NCBI RefSeq assembly: GCF_028285745.1 | Contig: NZ_JANQOP010000230.1 | Span: 1-50,742 of the forward strand | Origin: Acaryochloris sp. IP29b_bin.137 | GTDB taxonomy: Bacteria; Cyanobacteriota; Cyanobacteriia; Thermosynechococcales; Thermosynechococcaceae | Direction of reading: 5' to 3' | DNA: 50,742 nucleotides | Program-made: the position numbers and the translations under genes | Notes under the pieces: model-generated | Told to the model about the DNA's origin: nothing | The model's database searches: none | Seen by the model: the letters and a program-made list of their open reading frames with translations, nothing else | In this document: one piece after another, positions 1-9,128 of the stretch | How the letters are laid out: the number at the start of each line of letters is the position of its first letter | Numbering within the stretch: position 1 is the first letter of the stretch

Positions 1-117
1 GTTTTACTAGGGTTGGCAGGGATTGTTGTGATCGGGGGGCTCTTATCCTGGTATATTGCCGATACCAGCTCATCTGTATCAGATGATGCAAACCCCTCAC
101 CCTTGTCGTCCCACTAG
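1..117 (+). CDS. C-terminal fragment of a membrane protein (partial)
   Basis: The first frame is open from the window edge to a TAG at 115-117 and gives a 38-residue tail. It begins with a hydrophobic stretch ending in LLSWYIA (about 20 residues, one membrane helix), followed by a Ser/Asp-rich hydrophilic end. The gene upstream is cut off, so no function can be given. It ends 5 bases before the glycosyltransferase start, suggesting one transcript. Confidence 0.5.
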   Translation, partial: VLLGLAGIVVIGGLLSWYIADTSSSVSDDANPSPLSSH

Positions 118-122
118 TCCGT

Positions 123-1301
123 ATGCACATCGCTTGGATTGGCAAAAAATCCCCGCCCTGTGGCAACGTCACCTATAGCCGCGAAATTACGAACGCCTTG
201 CTAGATCGTGGTTATCAGGTCAGCTTTTTGCATTTTGCCCAAGATGCGTTTGATGAAGAAACAGGTAAGCCTCTAGAGTTTCAAGAGACACCTGTTCCCC
301 AAGAATGCCAAGAGGTTCCTCTCCCCTTCCTCTACAAATCTCAGGTCTATACGATTCCCACCCTGAAATCGAGCAAAGTGTTGGCGGAGTCTTTGCGCAA
401 CCTGAAGCCGGATCTAGTCCATGCTTCCCTCACCCTCTCGCCCCTGGATTTTGTCTTACCGGAAATTTGCCAGGAGTTACAGGTGCCCCTAGTGGCAACG
501 TTCCACCCGCCCTTTAGCCATAAACATCGCAATTTGTCTTCTGGTACCCAACACTTCATGTACCAGCTTTATGCCCCTTCCTTGGCTAATTATGATGCGG
601 TGATTATCTTTTCCCAAGCCCAGCGAGATTTGTTGATGCGCTTGGGAGTGCCGGAAGCCAAAATTGTGATTATCCCCAACGGGGTGGATACCGATAAATA
701 TTCTCCTGGCCCGTCAACCTTCAAAGCCGAACTTCATACCGAGCGCATCTTTGTCTATCAAGGACGGATTGCAATTGAGAAAAACGTTGAATCTCTGCTC
801 AAAGCCTGGAAGCAGGTGCAAGCACAGATACCGCACTCCAAACTGGTGATGGTCGGGGATGGCCCGTTGCTCAATGTGCATATGGCGAATTACGGTCCTG
901 AGCAGAATGTCCTCTGGTTAGGGGCGATTTATGACGAGCATCGCCGGATTGAAATTTTGCGTGGGGCAGATGTGTTCATCCTGCCGTCTTTTGTAGAAGG
1001 TCTATCCCTGTCGCTACTGGAAGCGATGTCCTGTGGTGTGGCTTGCTTGGCAACGGATGCTGGCGCCGATGGAGAAGTCTTGGCGGGCGGTGCTGGCATT
1101 GTCCTGAATCCGCAACGAACCAGAGGGGAACTTCGCACCTTATTGCCCGTGCTCGCGGAGCATCCCGAGATGGTGAAGCTTTTGGGGCAAAAAGGCCGCC
1201 AGCGGGTGCTAGAACGATATTGTTTGGCGCGAAATCTGGATCAGCTAGAAACGTTTTACGCTGGGTTATTTCAAAACACTAAAGTTGAAGTCTATCGCTA
1301 A
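123..1301 (+). CDS. GT4-family glycosyltransferase, candidate cyanobacterial DGDG synthase
   Basis: This 392-residue GT-B fold glycosyltransferase shows the GT4 signature. The N-terminal acceptor domain opens with MHIAWIGKKSP. The donor domain carries IPNGVDTDKYSP near residue 185 and the E-x7-E motif in EGLSLSLLEAMSCG near residue 290. The opening MHIAWIGKKSPPCGNVTYSRE resembles, from memory, the cyanobacterial DgdA group (Synechocystis slr1508 type), which adds galactose to MGDG to make DGDG. I am only moderately sure of that assignment; another sugar or lipid acceptor is possible. It starts 5 bases after the preceding partial gene and converges on queA. Confidence 0.72.
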   Translation: MHIAWIGKKSPPCGNVTYSREITNALLDRGYQVSFLHFAQDAFDEETGKPLEFQETPVPQECQEVPLPFLYKSQVYTIPTLKSSKVLAESLRNLKPDLVHASLTLSPLDFVLPEICQELQVPLVATFHPPFSHKHRNLSSGTQHFMYQLYAPSLANYDAVIIFSQAQRDLLMRLGVPEAKIVIIPNGVDTDKYSPGPSTFKAELHTERIFVYQGRIAIEKNVESLLKAWKQVQAQIPHSKLVMVGDGPLLNVHMANYGPEQNVLWLGAIYDEHRRIEILRGADVFILPSFVEGLSLSLLEAMSCGVACLATDAGADGEVLAGGAGIVLNPQRTRGELRTLLPVLAEHPEMVKLLGQKGRQRVLERYCLARNLDQLETFYAGLFQNTKVEVYR

Positions 1302-1304
1302 TAT

Positions 1305-1317
1305 CGCCGTCTCGGCG
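1305..1317. terminator. Small GC-rich hairpin between convergent genes
   Basis: CGCCG, a TCT loop and CGGCG form a 5-bp GC stem between the stops of the glycosyltransferase and queA. It is symmetrical and could serve both directions, but there is no clear T-tract, so the terminator call is weak. Confidence 0.3.
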
Positions 1318-2430
1318 TTAGAAAAGCTGATCTGAAGCGCGTTTGCCAATCACCGCTTCAGGAAGAATCAGCATAGCATCACCAAAAGAATAGAACCGAT
1401 ATTGTTGTGCGATCGCATCCTTATACAAGGCTAATAATCGCTCACGCCCTACTAGAGCACTGACCAACATCAGCAAGCTTGATTTTGGTAAATGAAAATT
1501 CGTAATTAATCCATCCACCACCCGCCATTGATAACCCGGATAGATAAATAAATTTGTGCGACCCTGCCAAGCCGTCAGAGGACCGTTTTGACAGGCTCCT
1601 TCTAGAGCTCTTGTGACAGTCGTACCCACGGCAATAATCCGTCCCCCCCTGGCTTTGGTTGCTCGAATAGCATCCACCGTCGCTGCAGGCAAATCCACCC
1701 ATTCCGAGTGCATATTATGCTGCAGAATATCATCCGTTTCGACGGGCCGGAATGTACCTATCCCTACATGCAACGTCAGACGCGCCTGATTAATACCTTG
1801 GGATTGGAGACGGTCGAGTAGCTCGGGTGTAAAGTGCAATCCCGCTGTTGGCGCAGCCACTGCCCCAGGATGCTGAGCGTAAACGGTCTGATACTGTTCT
1901 GGCTGGGCTCCCGAATCTTGAATATAGGGGGGGAAGGGAACTTCTCCCACCTGCTCTAGGAGATCCTCAAAAGGTTGTTCAACTAAAGGTTTAAATTGAA
2001 TCATCCGTCCCCGAGTATCTTCATCCGTTGCCAGTACTTCTGCTCGCAATAAGGGGTGTTCTGCAGGACCAAACTCAACTTGAGCCCCAGGCTTTAAACG
2101 ACGTCCAGGCTTAACCAATGCGAGCCAGGTCAAGGGTTGCCTTGGTTCTAACAAAAAGATCTCTACCGGCTGAGCTAGTTCAGAATTCACTTTGCGGCCC
2201 AGTAAGCGAGCTGGAATCACTCGGGTATCGTTAAAAACGAGTAAATCACCTGGCTGCAGGAGCGTCACCAAATCCTGAAAGATTAGATGCTCATGCGACG
2301 ATTGACGAACCACTAAGAGCCGGGAACAATCTCTAGGAACCAGAGGGGTTTGGGCAATTAAGGTCTCTGGTAGGGAGTAATCATAGGCTTGAAGCGTTTG
2401 ATCTAATTCAGGTGTGGAACCCACTGGCAT
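1318..2430 (-). CDS. queA: S-adenosylmethionine:tRNA ribosyltransferase-isomerase QueA
   Basis: The 370-residue product matches QueA in length and motifs: [14 protein letters not shown] at the N-terminus, [27 protein letters not shown] in the centre and [16 protein letters not shown] near the C-terminus. QueA transfers the ribosyl moiety of SAM to 7-aminomethyl-7-deazaguanine in tRNA to form epoxyqueuosine, the penultimate step of queuosine synthesis. The ATG lies after AAGAAAGT, a weak ribosome binding site. The gene stands alone, convergent with the glycosyltransferase. Its presence shows that the host makes deazaguanine precursors, which matters for the QueC-like gene at 43134. Confidence 0.96.
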   Translation of the reverse strand: MPVGSTPELDQTLQAYDYSLPETLIAQTPLVPRDCSRLLVVRQSSHEHLIFQDLVTLLQPGDLLVFNDTRVIPARLLGRKVNSELAQPVEIFLLEPRQPLTWLALVKPGRRLKPGAQVEFGPAEHPLLRAEVLATDEDTRGRMIQFKPLVEQPFEDLLEQVGEVPFPPYIQDSGAQPEQYQTVYAQHPGAVAAPTAGLHFTPELLDRLQSQGINQARLTLHVGIGTFRPVETDDILQHNMHSEWVDLPAATVDAIRATKARGGRIIAVGTTVTRALEGACQNGPLTAWQGRTNLFIYPGYQWRVVDGLITNFHLPKSSLLMLVSALVGRERLLALYKDAIAQQYRFYSFGDAMLILPEAVIGKRASDQLF

Positions 2431-2559
2431 ACTTTCTTTTGACTTACGGTAAACGGGGGTGTTCAGGCTGTGATGGTTAACTAGGTTGGGTATAACTCCC
2501 TAATTATTATGGGGATTCTGCTCTACCCATAAGCAGAGCTGATCGTGAGAATAAGTATA

Positions 2560-2613
2560 GGCAGGTATCCCTGCCCACCACAAATTCGCTGGGGTTGGTG
2601 CCAAGGCAGGCAC
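2560..2613 (+). promoter_or_regulatory. Two adjacent hairpins in a 5' leader
   Basis: GGCAGG/CCTGCC (2560-2565 and 2570-2575, 4-base loop) is followed by GTGCC/GGCAC (2598-2602 and 2609-2613, 6-base loop). The second hairpin ends four bases before the ATG at 2618, and its loop holds AAGG, the only Shine-Dalgarno-like bases. This could mask translation initiation of the 129-aa gene. No known riboswitch class was recognised. Confidence 0.3.
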
Positions 2614-2617
2614 AATT

Positions 2618-3007
2618 ATGGATTACCTATACTATCTAGGAACAGCAAGTTTAGTCTTACGCGTTGTTCAACACCTTCGCAGAACAACTTCATTACCCGT
2701 CGAGTTTATGACGGTTGTCCACCAACTCAATGGTTGGGTGTTAAGGATTAAAACAGCACCTGGTTGGACACAACAGGATTTAGATAACTTCCGCGCCTTT
2801 TTAGGGGAATTGGGTATTCCCTATCAAGTAGACACTCGAGTAAGCACAGTCCTCCAGGCCTTAGAGTCCGGCCAGTCCCCTGTAGAGGTGATGAGCCAAT
2901 ATCAAGTTGCTGTGATTGCTCACGGCACCCCCGACATGACTGAAATTGAGGCATTTCGTCAACAGTTTATTCAAGGATTGGGCTATTGTCCTGAAACGTT
3001 GGCGTAA
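2618..3007 (+). CDS. Hypothetical protein, 129 aa
   Basis: A soluble protein of 129 residues with no signal peptide, membrane helix or cysteine motif that I recognise. It has an alternating helix/strand appearance, with VEFMTVVHQLNGWVLRIK near residue 30 and YQVAVIAHGTPDMTEIEAF near residue 95, suggesting a small alpha/beta fold. Codon use resembles the neighbours, so it is probably a real gene. It stands alone behind a structured leader. No function can be proposed. Confidence 0.6.
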   Translation: MDYLYYLGTASLVLRVVQHLRRTTSLPVEFMTVVHQLNGWVLRIKTAPGWTQQDLDNFRAFLGELGIPYQVDTRVSTVLQALESGQSPVEVMSQYQVAVIAHGTPDMTEIEAFRQQFIQGLGYCPETLA

Positions 3008-3160
3008 ATAATGCGCTCAATGTCATTCATCACTGCTCATGAAGTCCGGTGATTGCCTACCACCCTGATATTCCTTGGAGTCTCTCGGCTGAAGTATCAT
3101 CTTCCAACTGCTTAACGCCAATTGCCGATTTTTGGTTTGTGTTGCTAAGGTGTTTCGTGG

Positions 3161-3493
3161 TCAGAGTATCTTGCTTTGAATAATCTTTAAAACTACAAAA
3201 AATATGGAACCCGTTGTCAAGTAAGTCAGCACAATCAAGGAAGCCGGAGGATTATTCTCAAAAGCCGCAAGATAGGCGACAAAAAGAAAGGCAAAACTAA
3301 CGGCCAGCCAAATGATCACAAACAAGATGGCTATCAGCAGCGGTAAGACTTGTTTCGTGCTGATTGCTGTGGCTGCCATATACAGGGGCAAGAGTATATT
3401 CCCCACGAATGGAATGAGCACCAAAATCACTGATATCCAATACACAAGCCAGGACATCGTCGATAGTTTGGTGCGGCGAATTACCCTAGACAT
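3161..3493 (-). CDS. Small membrane protein, three predicted helices
   Basis: The 110-residue product is largely hydrophobic, with apparent membrane segments at about residues 14-40, 50-75 and 84-103. The N-terminus is basic (MSRVIRRTKLS), which suggests it faces the cytoplasm. No catalytic or metal-binding motif is visible. It is monocistronic on the minus strand, upstream of malic enzyme. It could be a cyanobacterial orphan; no function is proposed. Confidence 0.55.
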   Translation of the reverse strand: MSRVIRRTKLSTMSWLVYWISVILVLIPFVGNILLPLYMAATAISTKQVLPLLIAILFVIIWLAVSFAFLFVAYLAAFENNPPASLIVLTYLTTGSIFFVVLKIIQSKIL

Positions 3494-3573
3494 GATGGGT
3501 ATGACCTATTGGTAACCGGGCCTTTCCAAGATAGCCAATGTTAGATCCAGATTGTATGAACTCTATTCCAGAT

Positions 3574-4965
3574 TTAGCAATGGCTGATTCCCTCTTGGCG
3601 GGCAGCTTGTTCTACTGCCGAAGCGACTGCTGTAGCAACGCGCTCATCAAAGACAGAGGGAATAATGTGATCGTGATGGAGTTCATCACTACCGACTAAC
3701 GCTGCGATCGCATAGGCAGCTTGTAGATGCATGGTCGTTGTAATCGCGGCAGCACGGCAGTTCAGGGCTCCTCGAAAAATCCCAGGGAACGCTAATACGT
3801 TATTAATTTGGTTGGGATAGTCGCTACGTCCCGTGGCAATCACGGCCACATCACTTTGAATCAGCTCAGGCTGAATTTCAGGAATGGGGTTAGCCATGGC
3901 AAACACGATCCGGTCGGGGGCCATCGTCTTAACCATCTCAGGGGTCACAACGCCGGGGGCACTCACCCCAAGAAACACATCCGCGCCTTGGAGGGCATCG
4001 GCTAAGGTGCCCGATTGCTCCACAGCAAAGGACTGCTTGGTTTCATTTAAGTCTGTGCGATTGCGGCTGATAATCCCGTTGCGATCGCACAGTCGAATCG
4101 TTTTCACACCTGCCTTCTGCAACAACCGGGCAATGGCAACACCTGCTGCCCCAGCCCCATTAATCACAATAACAATCTCCTCAAAGGCTTTATCCACAAG
4201 CTTCAAGGCATTAATTAACGCCGCCAACACCACAATTGCAGTGCCATGCTGATCGTCATGAAAGACAGGAATATCTAGTTCTCGACGCAGCCGTTCCTCC
4301 ACTTCAAAACAGCGGGGCGCACTGATATCTTCCAGATTGATCCCCCCAAAGACAGGGGCTATCCGCTTTACCGTCTCCACAATCTCATCCACATCTTGGG
4401 TGGCAAGACAAACGGGAAAGGCATTAATCTTGCCAAACTCTTGAAAAAGTAGGGCCTTACCTTCCATCACAGGTAATGCAGCTTCTGGGCCAATATTGCC
4501 TAATCCCAGCACTGCACTGCCATCGGTCACCACAGCCACGGTATTGCTTTTAATGGTGTAGCGATACACCTGATCTTTCTCTTGGGCAATGGCGGTACAA
4601 ATTCGGCCCACTCCCGGGGTATAGGCCATGGATAAATCATCCTGGCTATGGAGGGGCAGCTTACTTTGAACCGTAATTTTTCCGCCCCGGTGACAGTCAA
4701 AGGTGCGATCAGAAATTTCCAATAGCGTAATTTGGGGCAGTGCTTTTAAGGCTTCAACAATGGACCCTGCATGTTCTGTGCTAGAGGCATCGACGGTAAT
4801 TTCCCGAATTAAACAGGTGTGGATCCGTTCTAATAGATCAATATGACCTAAACTCCCCCCGGCTTCACTAATGGCTTTTAAGACCTGAGCCAACATGCCA
4901 GGTTGATTGGGCAACTTGACCCTAATAGTGAGGCTAAAGCTAGAATTGGGGGTCAGTTGAACCAT
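3574..4965 (-). CDS. Malic enzyme with N-terminal ACT domain
   Basis: This 463-residue enzyme oxidatively decarboxylates malate to pyruvate using NAD(P). Residues 8-85 look like an ACT regulatory domain (TIRVKLPNQPGMLAQVLKAI). The malic domain follows with MAYTPGVGRIC, GLGNIGPEAALPVMEGKALL and FHDDQHGTAIVVLAAL. The C-terminal Rossmann domain contains VINGAGAAGVAIARLL. It is shorter than the large bacterial or eukaryotic type and fits the compact bacterial group. The ACT domain suggests allosteric control by a small ligand. It starts at a clear ATG and is monocistronic. Confidence 0.93.
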   Translation of the reverse strand: MVQLTPNSSFSLTIRVKLPNQPGMLAQVLKAISEAGGSLGHIDLLERIHTCLIREITVDASSTEHAGSIVEALKALPQITLLEISDRTFDCHRGGKITVQSKLPLHSQDDLSMAYTPGVGRICTAIAQEKDQVYRYTIKSNTVAVVTDGSAVLGLGNIGPEAALPVMEGKALLFQEFGKINAFPVCLATQDVDEIVETVKRIAPVFGGINLEDISAPRCFEVEERLRRELDIPVFHDDQHGTAIVVLAALINALKLVDKAFEEIVIVINGAGAAGVAIARLLQKAGVKTIRLCDRNGIISRNRTDLNETKQSFAVEQSGTLADALQGADVFLGVSAPGVVTPEMVKTMAPDRIVFAMANPIPEIQPELIQSDVAVIATGRSDYPNQINNVLAFPGIFRGALNCRAAAITTTMHLQAAYAIAALVGSDELHHDHIIPSVFDERVATAVASAVEQAARQEGISHC

Positions 4966-5110
4966 GGCGATATCTACCGTACGTCAGATTTATTGCAAGC
5001 TACCGCTCCCAATTGTAATGGCATATAACGCCCCAGTATGTTCTGACCAAATCATCAGAATTGGCTCATTCCCCTCAATATTCGCCAGTCTCACTAGCGA
5101 CAAGCCTGTC

Positions 5111-6604
5111 TTAAGGTAGGCGTTTCAGTAAATTCAGTCGTTTGGTGACCTCTTTGTACACTTCAGTCCGGCCTTTTTGTTGTGCCAGACGGGCGCTTTG
5201 TTCCAAATCGGCCCGTCCCTCAATTCTTTTACCGCTCAGGGCCAGCACCGTTCCACGATTCATGTAGAACAGTGCATTACTGGGAGACAGACGGATGGCC
5301 TGGGTCAGATCCTGCAGTCCACCCGAAATATCTCTGGTACTGGCCCGTGCTAGACCTCGGGCACTATAGGCAAAAGCTGCATAGGGAGAATTAGCATCCA
5401 ATTTCAAGGCTTGATTGGCATCTGCGATGGCATTTTGCCACTGCTGCTTTTCGGTCAATAGATTGGCCCGCAGGATATAAGGCATTGCAGCTTGAGAATC
5501 TAACCTCAGGGCTTGGTTGATATCTGAGGTCGCCCCCGATCCATCTTTCAAAACAAAGTTTAGATAAGCCCTGATGGTATAAGCATCACTCAAATTAGGG
5601 TTTAAGCGAATCGCCTCATTGATATCCTGTTGCGCAGCCAAAACAATATCACGATTCTTGCTAGACCTCCCCTCTAAAAAACTCCAGCCGATCGAAGACA
5701 TGCGAGCATCCGCCCTTAAACGATAAGCATCCGCTGCACTGGGGTCCGTTGCGATCACCTGGTTTAGAGCCCCTAAAGCTGCCTCGTTATTGCCTTGATA
5801 GAGTTGATTCCCACTTTGGGCAATTAAGTCATCCACCTTTGAGGGTTTAGCAGTTGCACTTGGATCTGGCTTTTGAGTAGTCGCAACCTGCAAATCCAGA
5901 TTGAGCCCAGATTGAGGTGCTAAGGAAAGAAACGTACTAATCGGAATTCCCAGGTTATAGCCAACTTTGACCACCACATCTGGATTGCGGGTGCTTGCTT
6001 GGCGATCGGTTTCGCCACGGCCATGAATGCCTACCAATGTTCCTTCCTCACTCAAGACCGGCCCCCCAGACATTCCAGGCAAAGTATTGTTGGTATAAAT
6101 TAATCCATAACCATCATCTTGCTTGACTTGGGAATTAGCAGAGATAATCCCTTGCTGAAACAACAGCGTGGGCTGGGTAATTGCCGTTCCCGTTAATGGC
6201 CACCCAGCAACATAGGTAGTCATTCCCCGCTGGGATTGGCTGGAATTACCTAGATTTGCAACTTGGTAGGGTTTATCACTAGTGAACTGCACAACTGCAA
6301 GGTCAACACCGGGGAGTTTTTTTACCTGTGCATAGCTCAAAGCATGGCGCTGGTTATCCGGCGTAATCACGTCATACTCATCGTCTGTTGCAACGACATG
6401 AGCTGCGGTCAGCACAAAGTAAGTCTTGTCTTGCTTGGCGATCATCACTCCTGAACCTGGAGCTTGCCCATCAATCTTCACGCTGATTTGCTCAGCAATA
6501 TTTGCAACCTGTGCAGCAGACAGAGCCAGAACAACTTGTGCTTGCACCACAACTATCGTTGCCGCCCCAACCAGAACGGATGGAATTCCATAACCAAATT
6601 TCAT
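5111..6604 (-). CDS. Secreted trypsin-like serine protease with C-terminal TPR repeats
   Basis: A 497-residue protein with a signal peptide (residues 1-29, ending VLA-LSA), a trypsin-like domain at about 36-230 and five or so tetratricopeptide repeats from about 265 to the end. The catalytic triad is complete: His69 in LTAAHVV, Asp101 in GVDLAVVQ and Ser179 in PGMSGGPV. It is probably periplasmic or lumenal, with the TPRs recruiting partners or substrates. The start is supported by a strong GGAGGAG ribosome binding site six bases upstream. It lies 85 bases downstream of the COP23 gene on the same strand and may share its transcript. Confidence 0.85.
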   Translation of the reverse strand: MKFGYGIPSVLVGAATIVVVQAQVVLALSAAQVANIAEQISVKIDGQAPGSGVMIAKQDKTYFVLTAAHVVATDDEYDVITPDNQRHALSYAQVKKLPGVDLAVVQFTSDKPYQVANLGNSSQSQRGMTTYVAGWPLTGTAITQPTLLFQQGIISANSQVKQDDGYGLIYTNNTLPGMSGGPVLSEEGTLVGIHGRGETDRQASTRNPDVVVKVGYNLGIPISTFLSLAPQSGLNLDLQVATTQKPDPSATAKPSKVDDLIAQSGNQLYQGNNEAALGALNQVIATDPSAADAYRLRADARMSSIGWSFLEGRSSKNRDIVLAAQQDINEAIRLNPNLSDAYTIRAYLNFVLKDGSGATSDINQALRLDSQAAMPYILRANLLTEKQQWQNAIADANQALKLDANSPYAAFAYSARGLARASTRDISGGLQDLTQAIRLSPSNALFYMNRGTVLALSGKRIEGRADLEQSARLAQQKGRTEVYKEVTKRLNLLKRLP

Positions 6605-6689
6605 CTATCGACTCCTCCTGCCCAGCAGCATTATCCAATGCAACTTCAATGTTCAAAATCGTTATCAGCAAATACTGATACAACCTGAG

Positions 6690-7313
6690 CTACCAAATAT
6701 CATCTGGTTTAGGTTGAGACGGTGCTGAGCTTTCATCTGGTTGTGCTTGAGAGGGTGTCCCGCTTTTAGATGAGGCGGTCGGAGTTGCATCGATGGTTGG
6801 CCTGGAATTCAAAAACTCATCCATCTTGATGTAGATACGCCGATTTGTCTCATTCAGTGGATCTTGGGACGCTCGTACCCGTAAATCCATTAGCCTCTGA
6901 AGTGTTTTACCAGGATTACTTCCTGGTTTTAGGGTAAATAAAATACCCGTACATTTCTTCTTTGGAGCAGGCGCAACGCAGACAACATTTTGACGAGTGG
7001 TGCGATCTCTCTCAGTTGTTAAATAGTTCAGTGACCCTTCGCGATAATATTGCTCAAACAAGCCCGATACTTTTTGGCAACGTGCTTCTGGGGTCCAACC
7101 TGAACCTGCAAAGTGTTCTGAGGTCCACCGAATCACGGCAACAAAGCCTTGTTTGGTTTTAGCCAGCGTTGTTGGCGCATTTTGGCTTTGGCCACAGCTA
7201 AATCGCGGTTCACGTGCTTGCGCTGGGGAACGACTCACCCACAAGGTCGCACCCACGACGACGGGTAAAGTCAGCAAAGAAATGATTGGGTAACGCTTCA
7301 TAGTCAAGTCCAT
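6690..7313 (-). CDS. COP23-domain secreted protein
   Basis: The 207-residue product has a signal peptide ending in APAQA-like SRSPAQA, then a domain I recognise as COP23, named for a circadian-oscillating 23-kDa protein of cyanobacteria. Supporting motifs are FSCGQSQNAPTTLAKT, VAVIRWTSEHFAGSGWTPEARCQ, NYLTTERDRT, and GILFTLKPGSNPGKTLQRL. Four conserved cysteines may form disulfides. The C-terminus is a Ser/Pro-rich tail. Molecular function is unknown. Start could be the listed ATG or the ATG four codons later (MKRYP). It precedes the serine protease gene. Confidence 0.8.
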   Translation of the reverse strand: MDLTMKRYPIISLLTLPVVVGATLWVSRSPAQAREPRFSCGQSQNAPTTLAKTKQGFVAVIRWTSEHFAGSGWTPEARCQKVSGLFEQYYREGSLNYLTTERDRTTRQNVVCVAPAPKKKCTGILFTLKPGSNPGKTLQRLMDLRVRASQDPLNETNRRIYIKMDEFLNSRPTIDATPTASSKSGTPSQAQPDESSAPSQPKPDDIW

Positions 7314-7835
7314 GCTTAAATTACATCGAACGCTTTATACCGATAAAATCGATAAACTTGGATGTAGAAATCTTTTCTGTAGAGATTGCAATTCCTTAAA
7401 AACAACTGATTTCTAACTATATCGAGTTTATAAAGCCTAGACAAGAAAATCAATCATTAGTTCTTTATGAACCTTTGATGAAGAATTTAGCCCCCCATCA
7501 AGACTTTAAATGAGTCAATGAAACTCTTGATCAAAAATATTTTTTACACCTAATGTAATCAATAAAAATTCAAGGTTTTTAACTGAAAATAATTGTTCTA
7601 GAAGCCACTTAAGGTCTTCCATTTTCTTAAGCGATCTGACTAATTGTGTGCTTAAAATAATCATGAAAAAGTTTTTAGCCAGAAAGTCATTGCGCTTTTG
7701 CGATCGCAAAACAGGTCTATTCAAATCTCACAGTCATCCAGAAATGACACCCTGTCGTTTGATCTGTGGTTCTTATAAACGCCTAAGGACACGGCATTAA
7801 ATGGATTTAGTCTTTGCAAAGGGCGGGTTGATCGA
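7314..7835. other. AT-rich intergenic stretch without a convincing gene
   Basis: This 522-base gap is visibly richer in A and T than its flanks. A 69-codon open frame on the minus strand (7515-7724) has no recognisable motif and no ribosome binding site, and I do not call it. The stretch contains a 16-base palindrome centred on a HIP1 octamer. It may be decayed DNA between two gene blocks. Confidence 0.5.
7696..7711. repeat. 16-bp palindrome containing a HIP1 site
   Basis: TTTTGCGATCGCAAAA is a perfect palindrome. Its core GCGATCGC is the HIP1 octamer abundant in many cyanobacterial genomes, including elsewhere in this window. The flanking A/T symmetry extends it beyond the usual octamer. 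Confidence 0.7.
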
Positions 7836-8336
7836 TCAAGTCTTCCATACTTTAGCAAAGTGATGAATATCGTAATATCGCCCATCCTTGAACACTTCCC
7901 GCTTGAGTACCCCTTCCAACTCATATCCACATTTTTCGACCACTCTCATTGACGCCTTATTAGGAGCCAGAATTGGAGCATAGAGCTTCTGCAACTGGAG
8001 GTCTGAGAACGCATGGTCAGTCATCTGTTGGACAGCCTGGGTCGCAATCCCTTTACCCCAAAAGGGTTCTCCTAGCCAATACCCAATTTCAGCGAGGTGA
8101 TCGCGCCAACCCGCTTGTCGAGTGAGTCCGATACTGCCTGTAAAGGCACCGTTATACTCGATGACTTTTGTCACGCTTTCTTCGGCCTTAACACCTTCAG
8201 AAATCCACCATTCCGCATCGGCTCGGGTGTAGGGGTAAGGAAATGTATAGACGAGGTATCGCGATACCCGCTTGTTATTGGCTAAAGCTAATAGCGAGTC
8301 GAGATCCGTTCGCTCATAGTCCCGAAGCGTAATCAT
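7836..8336 (-). CDS. GNAT-family N-acetyltransferase, RimJ/RimL-like
   Basis: The 166-residue protein has the GNAT fold of the Acetyltransf_3 group. It begins ITLRDYERTDLDSLLALANN, has the acceptor/strand region EIGYWLGEPFWGKGIATQAV containing the acetyl-CoA pyrophosphate-binding signature (GKGIAT), and ends with APNKASMRVVEKCGYELEG, typical of RimJ-like enzymes. It transfers acetyl from acetyl-CoA to an amine; the substrate could be a ribosomal protein N-terminus or a small molecule and cannot be told from sequence. It starts at a clear ATG and stands alone on the minus strand after the pentapeptide-repeat gene. Confidence 0.88.
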   Translation of the reverse strand: MITLRDYERTDLDSLLALANNKRVSRYLVYTFPYPYTRADAEWWISEGVKAEESVTKVIEYNGAFTGSIGLTRQAGWRDHLAEIGYWLGEPFWGKGIATQAVQQMTDHAFSDLQLQKLYAPILAPNKASMRVVEKCGYELEGVLKREVFKDGRYYDIHHFAKVWKT

Positions 8337-8401
8337 GGCGAGGGGCGAAGTGTCTAACTGCCGTAACTGACTGTCAAACTATCATCTTCTTCAGCAGGCT
8401 G

Positions 8402-9016
8402 CTATTCCATATTGGCCAAAACTGGGGAATCGGGGAAAGCCGCAATGTGGCAATGACTCCAATCCACTCCCTTGAGCGTGACCTGACTTAAATCAACTTG
8501 TTTCAAGATTGTGCCCGTTAAAATTGCTTGGCTGAGATTGGCATTGTGGAGGATCGCGCCGGTTAAATCTGCCCCGCTCAGGTTAGCTCCCGATAGGTTG
8601 ATACCTGTTAGGTCAGCGTATCGAAGGTCAGCCCCTGCCAAGTTGGCGCCGGAACCGTTGGCTTGATGTAAACAGGCAACTCTCAAATCTGCCTTTGCTA
8701 GGAGGGCATGTTGCAAGTTAGCTTGGTTCAAAGTCGCTCGAATCAGCTTGGACTGACTGAGGTTCACCACCTCTAAATCTGCATAGGAAAAATCTGTTCT
8801 CCAGAGCAGCGCTTGGGATAGATTTGCCCCTCTTAAATGGCTTCCCTGAAGCTGCGTCAAACTCATATTGACACGGGCCAGATTTGCCCGTTCAAAGCTA
8901 ATCCCGTTCAGCACTAACTCACAGAGGCTATCGCCCATCAGAATGGTAGAGCTAAAGTCTCGATGACCAGTAGCGTACTGTTGAAGTAGGTGATCGGATT
9001 GGATTTCAACAAGCAT
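8402..9016 (-). CDS. Pentapeptide-repeat protein
   Basis: Almost all of the 204 residues are consecutive A(D/N)LXX pentapeptide repeats, for example residues around LRYADLTGINLSGANLSGADL, which fold as a right-handed quadrilateral beta helix. The repeats run from about residue 40 to 185. There is no signal peptide or membrane segment, so it is probably cytoplasmic. Such proteins are numerous in cyanobacteria and their roles are mostly unknown. It lies downstream of hli on the same strand, separated by a strong hairpin. Confidence 0.88.
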   Translation of the reverse strand: MLVEIQSDHLLQQYATGHRDFSSTILMGDSLCELVLNGISFERANLARVNMSLTQLQGSHLRGANLSQALLWRTDFSYADLEVVNLSQSKLIRATLNQANLQHALLAKADLRVACLHQANGSGANLAGADLRYADLTGINLSGANLSGADLTGAILHNANLSQAILTGTILKQVDLSQVTLKGVDWSHCHIAAFPDSPVLANME

Positions 9017-9076
9017 GGCGGTCTATCTAAGGATAAGTGCCTTGGTTTGCGAGCCCAGGACATAAACATCGAAGGG

Positions 9077-9108
9077 CCTTCACCTACGGAGGACCCGGTA
9101 GGTGAAGG
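9077..9108 (-). terminator. Strong hairpin between hli and the pentapeptide gene
   Basis: CCTTCACCTAC and GTAGGTGAAGG are perfect 11-bp arms around a 10-base loop. The hairpin lies 21 bases downstream of the hli stop on the minus strand. It has no T-tract, so it may be a non-canonical terminator or an mRNA-stabilising structure. Confidence 0.55.
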
Positions 9109-9128
9109 ACAGGTGGAAGGCTTGAATT

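Noticed and set aside
7515-7724. 69-codon open frame in the AT-rich gap
   Set aside because: No ribosome binding site, no motif, and composition like the surrounding non-coding DNA.
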